The notes under the pieces are model-generated. The model was not told the origin of the DNA. It searched no databases and was given only the letters and a program-made list of their open reading frames with translations. Both the position numbers and the translations under genes were made by a program. This document shows, piece after piece, positions 36,095 to 45,777 of a stretch of DNA of 64,000 nucleotides. Position 1 is the first letter of the stretch; each line of letters begins with the position of its first letter. Source of the DNA: Trifolium pratense (lineage: Eukaryota > Streptophyta > Magnoliopsida > Fabales > Fabaceae); contig NC_060063.1 of the NCBI RefSeq assembly GCF_020283565.1, positions 22,746,777-22,810,776 on the forward strand, given 5' to 3'.

Positions 36095-38914
36095 TGTAAC
36101 ACCCAAACCCGTTATTTAATTAACTCTGCCTTTATAAAATCTTTTTCGAAAATACGTAGCGGAAAAATTGAAAATCTGATTATAAAGCGCTGGTTTGAAT
36201 ATCACAAAATACAAAATCCTCCGCATCAACACGATGCGTTATAAGTTATACAAAACCAATACTTTTCACAAAGAATAATTCTTATATGAAAACATAAGCA
36301 ATTACAGAGTAATTTTCTAAAGGAATTTATATATATATATACAAAACCCCTTTTCTCCCCGTGTCACAATCAGAGCGGAGCTTCACCACGCTACTCGGAC
36401 AAGCTAACATATAACCTGTCAATCTGGATATCTGAACCCCCAAAGGTTCCAATTAACACAAAGCAGAGAGTTAGTTTACATGATCAATAAAACAAGCATA
36501 AGAATGCACCTACGCTTTACACCACTATCATGCATACTACTAACTCACACGCACATTCATCAACAAATATTCCATTATAATTTACCAGACAAATTATAAT
36601 TCAAACATCACTTGTACGTCAACAATTATCACATAATCAATCATCCACAAAATACACCAAACATATAGTTTCACGTCGTCTCGGACAATACCAAAACATC
36701 AACAAATACATTGTTCAGATTATGGTCATGACGGACCCTGCGTTGTTCATTTTATAGTCATGACGGACTCTGCTCCTCACATACGGATTAACAATCAACA
36801 TTTACCAAGTATGTGTCAAACATCATTTATCATAAAATGCACACAAAATCCCTAATGCAATCTAATGCTTCACATTCATGTTATGTCCTCTAGACACCTC
36901 TAATGCATGTGGTACCATCGTCTTTATCAGGGTATTTCACCTCCGATATCCTTCTTTATCAAACAAATATAGTTCGATATCCTTCTTTATTGGACAAGCC
37001 AATATCCCTAAATATTCATGATGCATGCACTCAAAACTCATGAATATATCCACCAACAATTATGGCATATAGCCCATCAACAATAACGTGGAACACTATC
37101 CAACGTCCGTCTTTATTAAGATAATCAATACCTTAATATCCGTCTTTATCAAATAACATAATTCGATATACTTCTTTATTAGAATAACATAATTCTAATA
37201 TCCTTCTTTATTAAGTTGATTAACACCTTAATATACTTCTTTGACATTTAAATAAACATCATCATTCATCAACAAGCTATCATCACATAAACATCAACAC
37301 AACCCTCATGCAATTAATATATAACAACTACATTAAGCATGCCTCAACTCATAAAACAAACACCGGAATCGGAGTCTACACGAAAAACTGAGTAAAATAG
37401 GTTCCGGGGTCGAAAACCCTCAAAAGTCAACCAAAAGTCAACATTTTCAATCCTGTGAACAGTGCCTGCGCTGGGGCGCCGGCCTTCGTCACAAAACAGA
37501 GTCAAAATGGCATTTCTAGACTTCTCTGGGCGCCTGGGCGCCACTCCTCTAAAACGGTGCGCCACAGACAAATTGTGCAGGATTTCTGCAGGACAGCCTC
37601 TCATTGCAACGATCATAACTTGGGCTACGAAAGTCCAATGGAGACGCACATATACTCGTTGGAAAGCTAACAAACAGGGCTACAACTTTTATGTTGGCCA
37701 CTAAAACCAGTTCACAACGAAAAGAGGTCAAAAATGCACGCAAAGGTTCAGACCTCATAGATAACAATTTTCTATATTTCTCATTTCAAACTCTAAACTC
37801 TCAAGACTCTCACATAGACCATTTTTCATATTCTAAACTCCATCACACATATATACATACTCAAAGCACTTACAAAAGTCCATTTAAACATCAATACATC
37901 ATTCATTGCTTATTATTCAAAGAAATTCATGAACATTTTGCAAAACTCATCAACACTTTGCAAATCATTGAGCTTGGCTAAGGCCAATCTAGGGCTTAGG
38001 CAAAGCACACCAAAATAACCACACATCAACACAATCAACCAAGCATATTCATAAGCACTTAAACACAAGTATTTTAACCATCAAAAACACTTATACACAT
38101 AGTTATGATTCCATTTATACAAGCTTGTGAACATATCAAAATTCATCAAGAACACAAACTTTTTCCTTAACAAACATCTACATATTCCCTCATACAATCA
38201 TGTCATGAATAAATAACATCTCATGATCTTTTCCTTTCAATGATTCATGAAGAAAATCACCCAAAACCCCAAAGAAAATGAGTGAGAGAGTTTGGGAATG
38301 GAGGCCTAGACAACCTCCCCTCTCTTGAACCACTCATGAATCATGGAAACTAACTCTCTTACCTTAGAAATTTGATGAATCCTCAAGCTCCTCATGTTCT
38401 AGCTCTCATGAGCTCCTCTCTTTCTCAAGCCCTAGCACCCTCTTGCTTTGCTCTCTTGCTTGCCCTAGCTTAGGGATGATGATCCTTGAACTCCCATGAT
38501 TCCAACAAGCTTCTAATGGATCAATTTGGTGAAGAAATGAAAATTTGTGATGGAAGGGAAATGATGAAGAAATGCCACGGCCAAAGAAGAGAGAAGAAGA
38601 AGAAGGATGAATGAACTTTGTGATTTTTCTCTTGTTCTTATCTCCTTTCCACCTTTATTGACTTTTCTTACCAACCAAGTATAAGAAAATATCTTCTCCT
38701 CCCACTTGCATCATAAACCGCCCCCCTTTCCCTTGCCTTGGCCCATTGGGCTTCAAGCCCACTTAACATGGTTTCGCTCACGTAACGCTCCTAACTCGCG
38801 TATTAACTTATATTCGCGCCAATTAATTATTCGCCGCTTAATAAAATAATTATGAATTACGCCCTCGCGTAATAAAATAATTAAATAACGAATAATAAAT
38901 TTCGGGTCGTTACA
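36095..38914 (-). repeat. LARD 5' LTR
   Basis: 2820 bp, identical in layout to 30203-33022 with a constant offset of 5892. Followed by the target copy TTGTA. Confidence 0.88.
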
Positions 38915-38919
38915 TTGTA

Positions 38920-39088
38920 CATATATACACATGATTAAGCTAAAAGGTAGGAACCAAAATAAGCTAAACTATAGGAAGTAGAAACAGATTATCCTATGAT
39001 TCTGTGCATATCAGTATAAACAAGATAAATGCAAACTAATTGATAAGTATGAACTATGCTTGACTTATAGATAATTCAATCTTCTACA
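38920..39088 (-). repeat. Ale-like left LTR, second part
   Basis: Remaining 169 bp of the split 226-bp LTR, ending AATCTTCTACA. It has A instead of C near 39068 and C instead of T near 38958 relative to the right LTR. Confidence 0.88.
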
Positions 39089-39089
39089 C

Positions 39090-40344
39090 GCCCCCGCAAG
39101 ATGGTGGAGGGATCAACGACGCCAATCTTGGACGTCAATAATGAATGTCGGGAGCTTGACAATGGCTTTGTTAAGAGGTCTGCTAGCTAAGAGCCAGTTG
39201 GAATATGAAGGACCTGTAGTTTGTTGGCTTGAACAAGATCACGCACAAAATGATAGTCAATTGCAAGATGCTTCATTCTTGAATGGAAAACTGGATTAGC
39301 ACATAAATAAGTAGCACCGAGATTATCTGAGTATATGGTTGGCTTTTGTGGTAGTGGACAATGAAGCTCTGTGAGTAGTTGTTGAAGCCAAATAATTTCT
39401 TGAGTAGTTGATGCAATGGTTCTATATTCAGCTTCGGTTGAGGATTTGGAAACAGTCCGTTGGTTTTTGGAAGACCACGAAATCGGATTCGGACCAAAAT
39501 AGATTATGTAGGCAGCTGTAGATTTGTAGTCAGTGCGATCTCCAGCCTAGTCAGCATTACAAAAGGCCGTAAGATTGAAAGACTTATCACGAGTGAGGTG
39601 AAGACCTTGAGTGATTGTACCTTTTAGGTATCGCAGGACACGTTTTGCTGCTTGTAAGTGAAGTGATGTTGGTGTTGCAAGATGTTGAGATAATCAATTT
39701 ACAGGGAAGGAGATATCAGGTCTGGTTAAAGATAAGTATTGAAGGGATCCAATGATTTTGCGGTAGGCAGTAACATCACATATGGGTGCATCTGTTGGTG
39801 CAATGAGAGAGCATGAAGTGGACATGGGAGTGGACACCGGCTTTGAGTCATGCATATTTGTTGATTCAAGCAGGTCTCGAATGTAGTGTTGTTGAGATAG
39901 AAACATGACATTATTTGTTTGCACAAATTCTACACCCAAAAAGTGACTTGGAGTACCAAGGTTTTTCAATGAAAACCTGTTGGATAGGGCCTGTTGAAAT
40001 TGACTAAGAAAAATTAGATCATTCCCTGTAAGAAGAATATCATCAACATACACCAGAAAATAGGCAATGATATTAGCTTGAACATAAACAAACAATGATG
40101 CATCAGATTTAGCATTTTGAAAACCATAATCAAGAAGAAATTTTTGGAGTGCCTGAAACCATGCTCGAGGTGCCTGTTTGAGTCCATAGAGGGACTTGTG
40201 TAATTTGCAAACATGATTAGGGTATTGGGGATGAACAAAACCATGTGGCTGTGACATGTAGATAGTTTTAGAGATTGTTCCATTTAAGAATGCATTGTTG
40301 ACATCCATGTGGGAAAGAGACCAACCATGATGTAAAGCAATGCA
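39090..40344 (-). pseudogene. Ale-like pol, C-terminal part (RT core, RNase H)
   Basis: Minus-strand continuation of the copia polyprotein from the right of the Sirevirus insertion. From 40344 leftward it shows the RT block DVNNAFLNG, then [12 protein letters not shown], then YVDDILLTG. After a stop near 39694 come RNase H words (KSSTEAEYR, HLAIDYHFVRD and a LLTKPL-like end) interrupted by further stops. The reading frame joins correctly to 52486 once the insertion and one TATCA are discounted. It is dead in this copy: several stops, no intact RNase H. Confidence 0.85.
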
Positions 40345-40349
40345 TATCA

Positions 40350-41428
40350 TGAAGGTGTGAAAACACAAGAAGGGGGGGGTTGAATTGTGTTTTAGCTAAG
40401 TTAAAACTTTTTCAAGTTCTTAACTCAACTAAGTTAGCAGCGGATAAATAACACAAATAATAACAAGATAGAGAGAGAGAAAGATCACACAAGCAATTTA
40501 TACTGGTTCCTCTCACAAAACGAGAGTAGTCCAGTCCCCTTGCACTTCCAAGAGAGTTCACTATAATCACACAAGATTACACCTGCTCAAGCACACAAGC
40601 AAGAGACTTCTCAACAATGCTCAAGCACACAAGCTTAAGACTTCACACTTAAGCACACAAGCTTAAGTTTTCTCAAGTAATAGTAAAGTATATGAAAATA
40701 TACAATTGCTCTTAGATGAACCTAAAGAGAACAAATACAGAGCGTACAAAGTATTTGACTAAAGTGCAAAAACACTTGATAAGAGGTTCAGAGTTTGTAT
40801 ACACAGAGTTCAGAGTTTTTTCAGCGCACGTTCAATCCTTAATAATAATATTGTTGTAGCTGATTCTTCTAGTATATATACCACTAGAAAAGAGTCGTTG
40901 TAAAAAGAACCGTTGGAGTTGATAATCTTTTGTCTTCAAGCAGTCTGTCTTGATGCAGTTTGTTTGTATCTAAACTGAGTAAGAGTTTCAGATACTTTGA
41001 CTACTGCAGAGTGGACTTTCCTTATTCAGCTAACAATTCTGAAGACCCACGTTCTCAAGTGAGGACAGATAAAACGAGAGTAGCTGAACTGATCAGGCTT
41101 GAAAGGTCCTTTTCTTCATTGGTAGAAGAGTTGACTTGCAAAGAGAATCTTCACAGATCTCAAGAAGCTCTTCAGAGTTTGATGAAGCTTGTAGTCAGTC
41201 AAGAAGTTCTGAAGTCTTCATCCTCTGAATGTTGTAACTTCTGAAGTCTAACATCTTCTGAGCGCGTGAACTTCTGAACACACATCTTCTGAAGGTTTAT
41301 TCAGAGCATTATATCTGCACACTTAAAATAAATTTTTAGTCCTTCCAATTGTTTATTAATACTTTGTTATCATCAAAACCTTTATAGATTTAGGGGCAAA
41401 CATTTTTTAAATCAATTTTGTTCCAACA
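40350..41428 (-). repeat. Sirevirus 3' LTR
   Basis: 1079 bp. It carries an extra G in the run at 40372-40379. The last 250 bp are dense in CTTCTGAA words. The 94-codon frame seen here in both LTRs starts at TTG and is not a gene. Confidence 0.9.
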
Positions 41429-42015
41429 ATCTCCCCCTTTTTGATGATGACAAACATAAGTATTAATTGACAATTGTTGTTAAATTAACTTATCATGTTT
41501 CTCTTAGGTTTATGAGGTTTGCAAGCTCCCCCTAAGATTGATACTCCTTAAAGCCAAAACTTTAGGTTATATCCATGATATTTTAATTTAGTATAAGATT
41601 AAGATAATCTGAAATAAAACAAGTTTCATATCTTTCTTCAGAGTGAGAGGTTTGCAAGCTCTCCCCCTAAGTCTCATAAGGCTAAGTTAAAATTGCACTC
41701 TTAACTTATCCTTACTTATGAAATTTATTTTAGTTTCAACTAACTTAGTCTCCGCATTGAAATACGTAAAACAACTTAAAAGTAACAACTTTTAATTTAA
41801 CGGATAAAAGCGAGATAAAAGGCGTGGTTTCAGTTTTGAAACATATCACTTATCAATTAATGCGTAACTACTCCCCCTTTTGTCATTATCAAAAAGTAAA
41901 AAAATTTATATAACCAAGACAGTCAAAGAAGAAGAGTGGTTGTTACAAAGGTGAATTTATTTCAAAGACAGAAAACAACGCGCTTGAAAGTTTATAAAAA
42001 GGTGAACGAGTTAAC
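41429..42015 (-). other. Sirevirus PPT region with repeated internal PPTs
   Basis: The functional PPT is at 41429-41442. Similar runs, read on the minus strand, lie at about 41526-41535 (CTTAGGGGGAG), 41659-41671 and 41871-41880 (AAAGGGGGAG). Two of them share the context AGGTTTGCAAGCT on the plus strand. Multiple PPTs before the 3' LTR are a known Sirevirus trait. Confidence 0.75.
41907..41913 (+). promoter_or_regulatory. TATA-like box ahead of antisense ORF
   Basis: TATATAA, 103 bp upstream of the ATG at 42016 on the plus strand, a spacing typical of a plant TATA box with a leader of about 70 nt. Function is inferred from position only. Confidence 0.4.
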
Positions 42016-42381
42016 ATGCCTGCTTCACGGAAAAACAAGAATAAACGAGTAAAACAAGAGAGATTAGGAAAAATGAAAAGGTTTAGTTTACGCATTGCAG
42101 AGTTTCGGAGACGGAAAGAAGACGAACAACGCGAAAAAGATGAGAAAGATAAAGAAGACAACAAGAAACCACAAGATGCTGAGATAATAATCATCTCATC
42201 AGATTCTGAAGCTGAAGAGAATGAAGATGATGCTGACTATGTTGAGTTCTTGGCTGGCTATGTTCCAGAAGAAGAACAAGAAGAAGAAGAAGAAGAGCAA
42301 AACCCAGATCCCATAGAAATATCATCAGATGATGCTGAGGAGAAATCAGAGATTTCTTCTGAGTTTTATCCATCTGATTAG
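42016..42381 (+). CDS. Antisense ORF of the Sirevirus, 121 aa
   Basis: ATG-started frame on the strand opposite to gag-pol-ORF3, lying between the ORF3 end and the 3' LTR. The N-terminal 50 residues are strongly basic (Lys/Arg clusters, NLS-like). The C-terminal 60 are acidic and hold EIIIISSDSE (about 57-66) and PIEISSDD (about 103-110), which resemble SUMO-interacting motifs. AATAAA follows at 42440-42445 and a TATA-like box precedes it, so it could be a separate transcription unit. Extra antisense ORFs are known from plant Ty3/gypsy elements. I do not recognise this protein, and low complexity means chance cannot be excluded. Confidence 0.45.
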   Translation: MPASRKNKNKRVKQERLGKMKRFSLRIAEFRRRKEDEQREKDEKDKEDNKKPQDAEIIIISSDSEAEENEDDADYVEFLAGYVPEEEQEEEEEEQNPDPIEISSDDAEEKSEISSEFYPSD

Positions 42382-42439
42382 GATTAGGTTGTCTTTTTCT
42401 TTTTCTTTTTACCAATGTACTCAACATTGTTAGATCATT

Positions 42440-42445
42440 AATAAA
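42440..42445 (+). terminator. AATAAA poly(A)-signal candidate
   Basis: AATAAA 58 bp after the stop of the antisense ORF, preceded by T-rich sequence. Position fits a 3' end signal; the motif alone is weak evidence. Confidence 0.35.
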
Positions 42446-42624
42446 AATTTTCGTTTAAAAGCATCTGGTGTTCTTATGTTCTTATTTATCAAAGAAGGTT
42501 AGCACAAAAAAATAACAAACCACATAACAAGAAAACAAAACAGCTTAAAATAAGATTGTTCAGAAGATAACAAGAAAACAAAAAAGCTTAAAACGAAAAC
42601 AACTTAAAATAAGTGCATAGAATC

Positions 42625-45327
42625 CTAGGGTTTCTTAAGGAAGGCTAAGAGTTGGTCAAATTTGTCATTCAGCGATCCCACATTGGAAACTAAACCATCC
42701 ACCTTGGTTTCCAATGTTTGGTGAGCAGCTCTTTGCCTTTCCAAACCTTCCTGCTGTTCCCTCAGGGCTTCTTGAAAGATTTGCAACTGATTAACCACCA
42801 CAGGAGCTTGATCTTGAACCAAAGGCACTTGTTCTTCAACCAAAGGTGCCTTGCCTTTATCAGAGGGTTCACCTTCCTCTGGATAGTCAATCATCAGCAC
42901 ATCCTCCTGATTCTCAAAAGCAAGCACATCATCCTCTGAAAAGTCCTCGGGTTGCAACTCATTTGCCAACTGGGCAACTTTTGCAGCAGCTTCTTCTAAC
43001 CTTTCAGACTCAGACCTCTGAGCTTCAAGACTCTGAAACAGCTTGGAGTCTATCCAGATGACTTTGAAAGCGTTCAGACGTTGTTCAGCAGCAGCAAGAG
43101 CTTCCAGCTTAGCACGTTCAGACTCAGCATGATTGAAAGTTGTAATCCTCTTCAACTCAGCCCTAGCCAGACTTTTCCTCATGAAGCTTATCACATCCAA
43201 GTCTCTTCTTCCAACCACAGCCTTAATCTCTTCAGCAGCATCATCCAAAGCATTGCAAATCCTTGCCTTAATTCTTGACACTTCTAGGTCCACATCAGAA
43301 GGACAAACTAAAAACCTGTCCTTTATCTTAGATAATCTAAGTAAGTCATCATGAAGCTGAGTGGATAGATTACTAAAAGGGTTAGATGATGAGGGTGAAG
43401 GATTGGGAATGGTAGAGAGGTTTGGTGTTTTAGTAGCAGGGTTGTCAATAATAACAACTTCTGCCTCTGAAGGCTTGGGAGCACAAGTGTGAATACGCTC
43501 AGGAGAAACGTGTTCAGCATTTGGGTTAGGATTTGGTTCAGGGGTTGATTCAGATGATGAGATGTCAGAGGTTGATTCAGGATAAATGTGTTCAGGGGAT
43601 GGTTCAGGAGATTTATGTTCAGTTGTTGGTTCAGTAGATTTATGTGGAGAGGGTTGTTTTGTGGGAGAGATTGGTTCAGTGATTGGAATATGTGATTGTG
43701 GTTCAGATGATGGAATGGTAGGAATTTCTTTTTGTGATTGGGTTTGAGGTGATTGTGGTTTAGGGGATGATGAAGATTTCTGGGTGAAGGTTTGATTATT
43801 CAGAGGGTCTGGACTAAGATGTTTTTCTAGTTCAGACAGAGGGTTATCAGAGGTTGGAATAATTGTGGGTTCAGGAAGTATAGTCCTAAGAGGTTTGGTA
43901 TAACCTATCCCAATTTCAGCTTCATTAAAGACAAACTTAGAAGATTTACCTTTACCTTTAGGAACAGGAACAGGTCTTCTACGAAGTCTTTCAGCTAGTG
44001 TCTCTTCATCAGACTCAGTTTCATCTTCAGATGCAGACTCTTCAGATGAACTGTCAACTTCAACAATTATAGGCTCTTTGGAAGCTCCTTCAGCAGCCTT
44101 GGTTGCAGTTTCTTCATGCTTCTTTTTGGTCCTCTTTTCAGCATCAGCTTGCTCCACCTTAATCCTCTTCTGAGCCAAGAGATCTGGCTTAGGTTGATCA
44201 GCTTGAGCAACAGCCTTTCTCTTAGGTCTCCTTGTAGGATTATACAAATTTGCAGGAGCAGGAGGAATCATACTTCTATCAACAACGAATCCTTCTTCTC
44301 TGAGCACTTCCAAATAGTCCTGAATGATGTGCTCAGCATCAGCTTCTGAAATAACTGGATATCCATCCACATACAGACGATCTTCAAGTTTAGCAGATAG
44401 TTCTTGTGGAGGTGCAACAGGCTTAGATGCAATAAGACGCATCTTAGTAAGGAAACTAGCATGTAGAATTTCAGGTGTGAACTTCTTCTCCACAAGTTCT
44501 GGGTGAAATTTCTTTAAGTTCTGAACAACATGACCTTGATGCAGAAGGTCTGACAACAACCTAGGATAAACTATAGTAGTTTTCCTCTGAGATTTACTTG
44601 CAAACACGGCTTCACATATCCTTTCAAAGAAGTAATCTCCAAGATTTACCTTCTTTCCTGTCAGAAGGAAATACAGCAGATGACGATGAGTCCAGGAGAT
44701 TGTATCAGTCCCACCAACCCTTGGACTGATAGTTGCTAAGATGATTTTGAAGAGAACTCTACATTCATCAGTCAATCCCTTTACTTTCCCTTTCAAAGAT
44801 AAGTCTGTGCAGATGAGATGCAGAAGATCATCTTTGTATCTTGTATCCTTTTCAAAAACATCTAACTCTATCCCAGAGTTAGGTAGACCAAGAAGAGCAT
44901 TGAAATGAATGGGCGAGAGACTCATATTCATTCCACAAATGTTAGACCTAATCTGTACACCTGTAAATTCCAGCAGACCCATTTCCTTTCTAGTTTTACC
45001 CTTCAGACTGGGATCCCTTTCTATTGCAGCAAGCTCTTCCTTCTTAGCTTCATGCTTGTCAAACACTTTTGCTTTCATCCAGAATTTCTTCAACAAATCT
45101 GGGTAGATAGGACCGTTAAGCATGTCGAAGTACTTATCCCAACCTTGAGTGATAAAGTACGGCTTAACGTCGAAACCATTAGCTTTCAAACTGTCGAAAT
45201 CAACTATCTTCTCTGACAGAAACGTGAGTTCAGATTCTGGGAATTCCATCTCGTTCCCAACAATCTGAAGGTTCTTGAACAAAAATGGTGGAATCTTAGT
45301 TGACGAAGAAGATGAAGGTCCGGCCAT
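42625..45327 (-). CDS. Sirevirus ORF3 ('envelope-like'), 900 aa
   Basis: Intact ATG-started frame downstream of pol. Residues 1-350 form a globular region of the type annotated in legumes as 'putative plant transposon protein' or 'envelope-like protein'. Then come basic clusters RRPKRK (366-371) and KRTKKK (398-403), an acidic Ser/Glu stretch (about 424-445), and a Pro/Ser/Thr-rich linker (about 485-640). The tail is charged and coiled-coil-like (about 660-900), ending in heptads near LETKVDGLVSNV. I see no signal peptide and no membrane-spanning segment, so 'envelope' is doubtful; the clusters point to the nucleus. IIVEVDSSSEE (420-430) and EVVIID (about 640) look like SUMO-interacting motifs. 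Its own TATA-like box lies 125 bp upstream. Function unknown. Confidence 0.75.
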   Translation of the reverse strand: MAGPSSSSSTKIPPFLFKNLQIVGNEMEFPESELTFLSEKIVDFDSLKANGFDVKPYFITQGWDKYFDMLNGPIYPDLLKKFWMKAKVFDKHEAKKEELAAIERDPSLKGKTRKEMGLLEFTGVQIRSNICGMNMSLSPIHFNALLGLPNSGIELDVFEKDTRYKDDLLHLICTDLSLKGKVKGLTDECRVLFKIILATISPRVGGTDTISWTHRHLLYFLLTGKKVNLGDYFFERICEAVFASKSQRKTTIVYPRLLSDLLHQGHVVQNLKKFHPELVEKKFTPEILHASFLTKMRLIASKPVAPPQELSAKLEDRLYVDGYPVISEADAEHIIQDYLEVLREEGFVVDRSMIPPAPANLYNPTRRPKRKAVAQADQPKPDLLAQKRIKVEQADAEKRTKKKHEETATKAAEGASKEPIIVEVDSSSEESASEDETESDEETLAERLRRRPVPVPKGKGKSSKFVFNEAEIGIGYTKPLRTILPEPTIIPTSDNPLSELEKHLSPDPLNNQTFTQKSSSSPKPQSPQTQSQKEIPTIPSSEPQSHIPITEPISPTKQPSPHKSTEPTTEHKSPEPSPEHIYPESTSDISSSESTPEPNPNPNAEHVSPERIHTCAPKPSEAEVVIIDNPATKTPNLSTIPNPSPSSSNPFSNLSTQLHDDLLRLSKIKDRFLVCPSDVDLEVSRIKARICNALDDAAEEIKAVVGRRDLDVISFMRKSLARAELKRITTFNHAESERAKLEALAAAEQRLNAFKVIWIDSKLFQSLEAQRSESERLEEAAAKVAQLANELQPEDFSEDDVLAFENQEDVLMIDYPEEGEPSDKGKAPLVEEQVPLVQDQAPVVVNQLQIFQEALREQQEGLERQRAAHQTLETKVDGLVSNVGSLNDKFDQLLAFLKKP

Positions 45328-45777
45328 TGTTGGAGATTAGGGTAGGGTTTGGAAACTAACGAGAGAGAAAGAAAGTTTGTTGGAGGTTTAGAGAGAAAAA
45401 GAAAGTGTAGGTTGTGAGAGTGAGAAGTGTGCAAGTGTATAGTGTAAGTTTTATTTAAATACACACAGTTAACATGAAAATAGCAAATTTGGGAAGTTAC
45501 GCTAATTGACAGAAAGTTGAATACCAAAAATCATCATTAACCACCCACTACCTGACACACGTAGACCACGTGCAGAAATTTACTCGATAACTGCTATTTT
45601 AATGGACAACTGTTCAGCAGTGAATACTAAACGTTTCCCACTTAAATAGTTCAGAGCCTCTGAGATATTTAAAATTCTCTATCAGAGTTAGGTACTTCAG
45701 AGCTTGTGTTTCAGATGATCTGAATCATAAGTTCTGATATACATAACCTCTTACACTTTAAAAGCCCAAAAGAATTT
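45328..45777 (-). other. Spacer between Sirevirus pol and ORF3
   Basis: 450 bp without a frame. Its ORF3-proximal third is CT-rich on the minus strand, like a plant 5' leader, and a TATTTAAATA box stands at its upstream edge. Confidence 0.6.
45452..45461 (-). promoter_or_regulatory. TATA-like box ahead of ORF3
   Basis: TATTTAAATA, 125-134 bp upstream of the ORF3 ATG on the minus strand, followed by CT/CA-rich leader sequence. It suggests ORF3 may be expressed from an internal promoter instead of by splicing or readthrough. Confidence 0.4.

Larger units (their letters stand above)
30203..38914 (-). mobile_element. Non-coding Tekay-like element (LARD)
   Basis: LTRs of 2820 bp (30203-33022 and 36095-38914) are flanked by TTGTA (30198-30202, 38915-38919). 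On the minus strand they begin TGTAACGACCCG and end GGTGTTACA, like the Tekay LTRs. The PBS TGGTATCAGAGC is at 36080-36091 and a PPT (AAGTGGGGGAGAGT) is at 33023-33036. The 3.07-kb interior has no frame longer than 66 codons. PPT-side sequence (TTCGAGGGCGAAAATCTTTT) closely matches the pol end of the intact Tekay copies. I infer a large retrotransposon derivative moved by a Tekay-type partner. Confidence 0.85.

Noticed and set aside
40960..41244. 94-codon frame in both Sirevirus LTRs
   Set aside because: Starts at TTG, lies wholly in the LTR and reflects repeated CTTCTGAA words.
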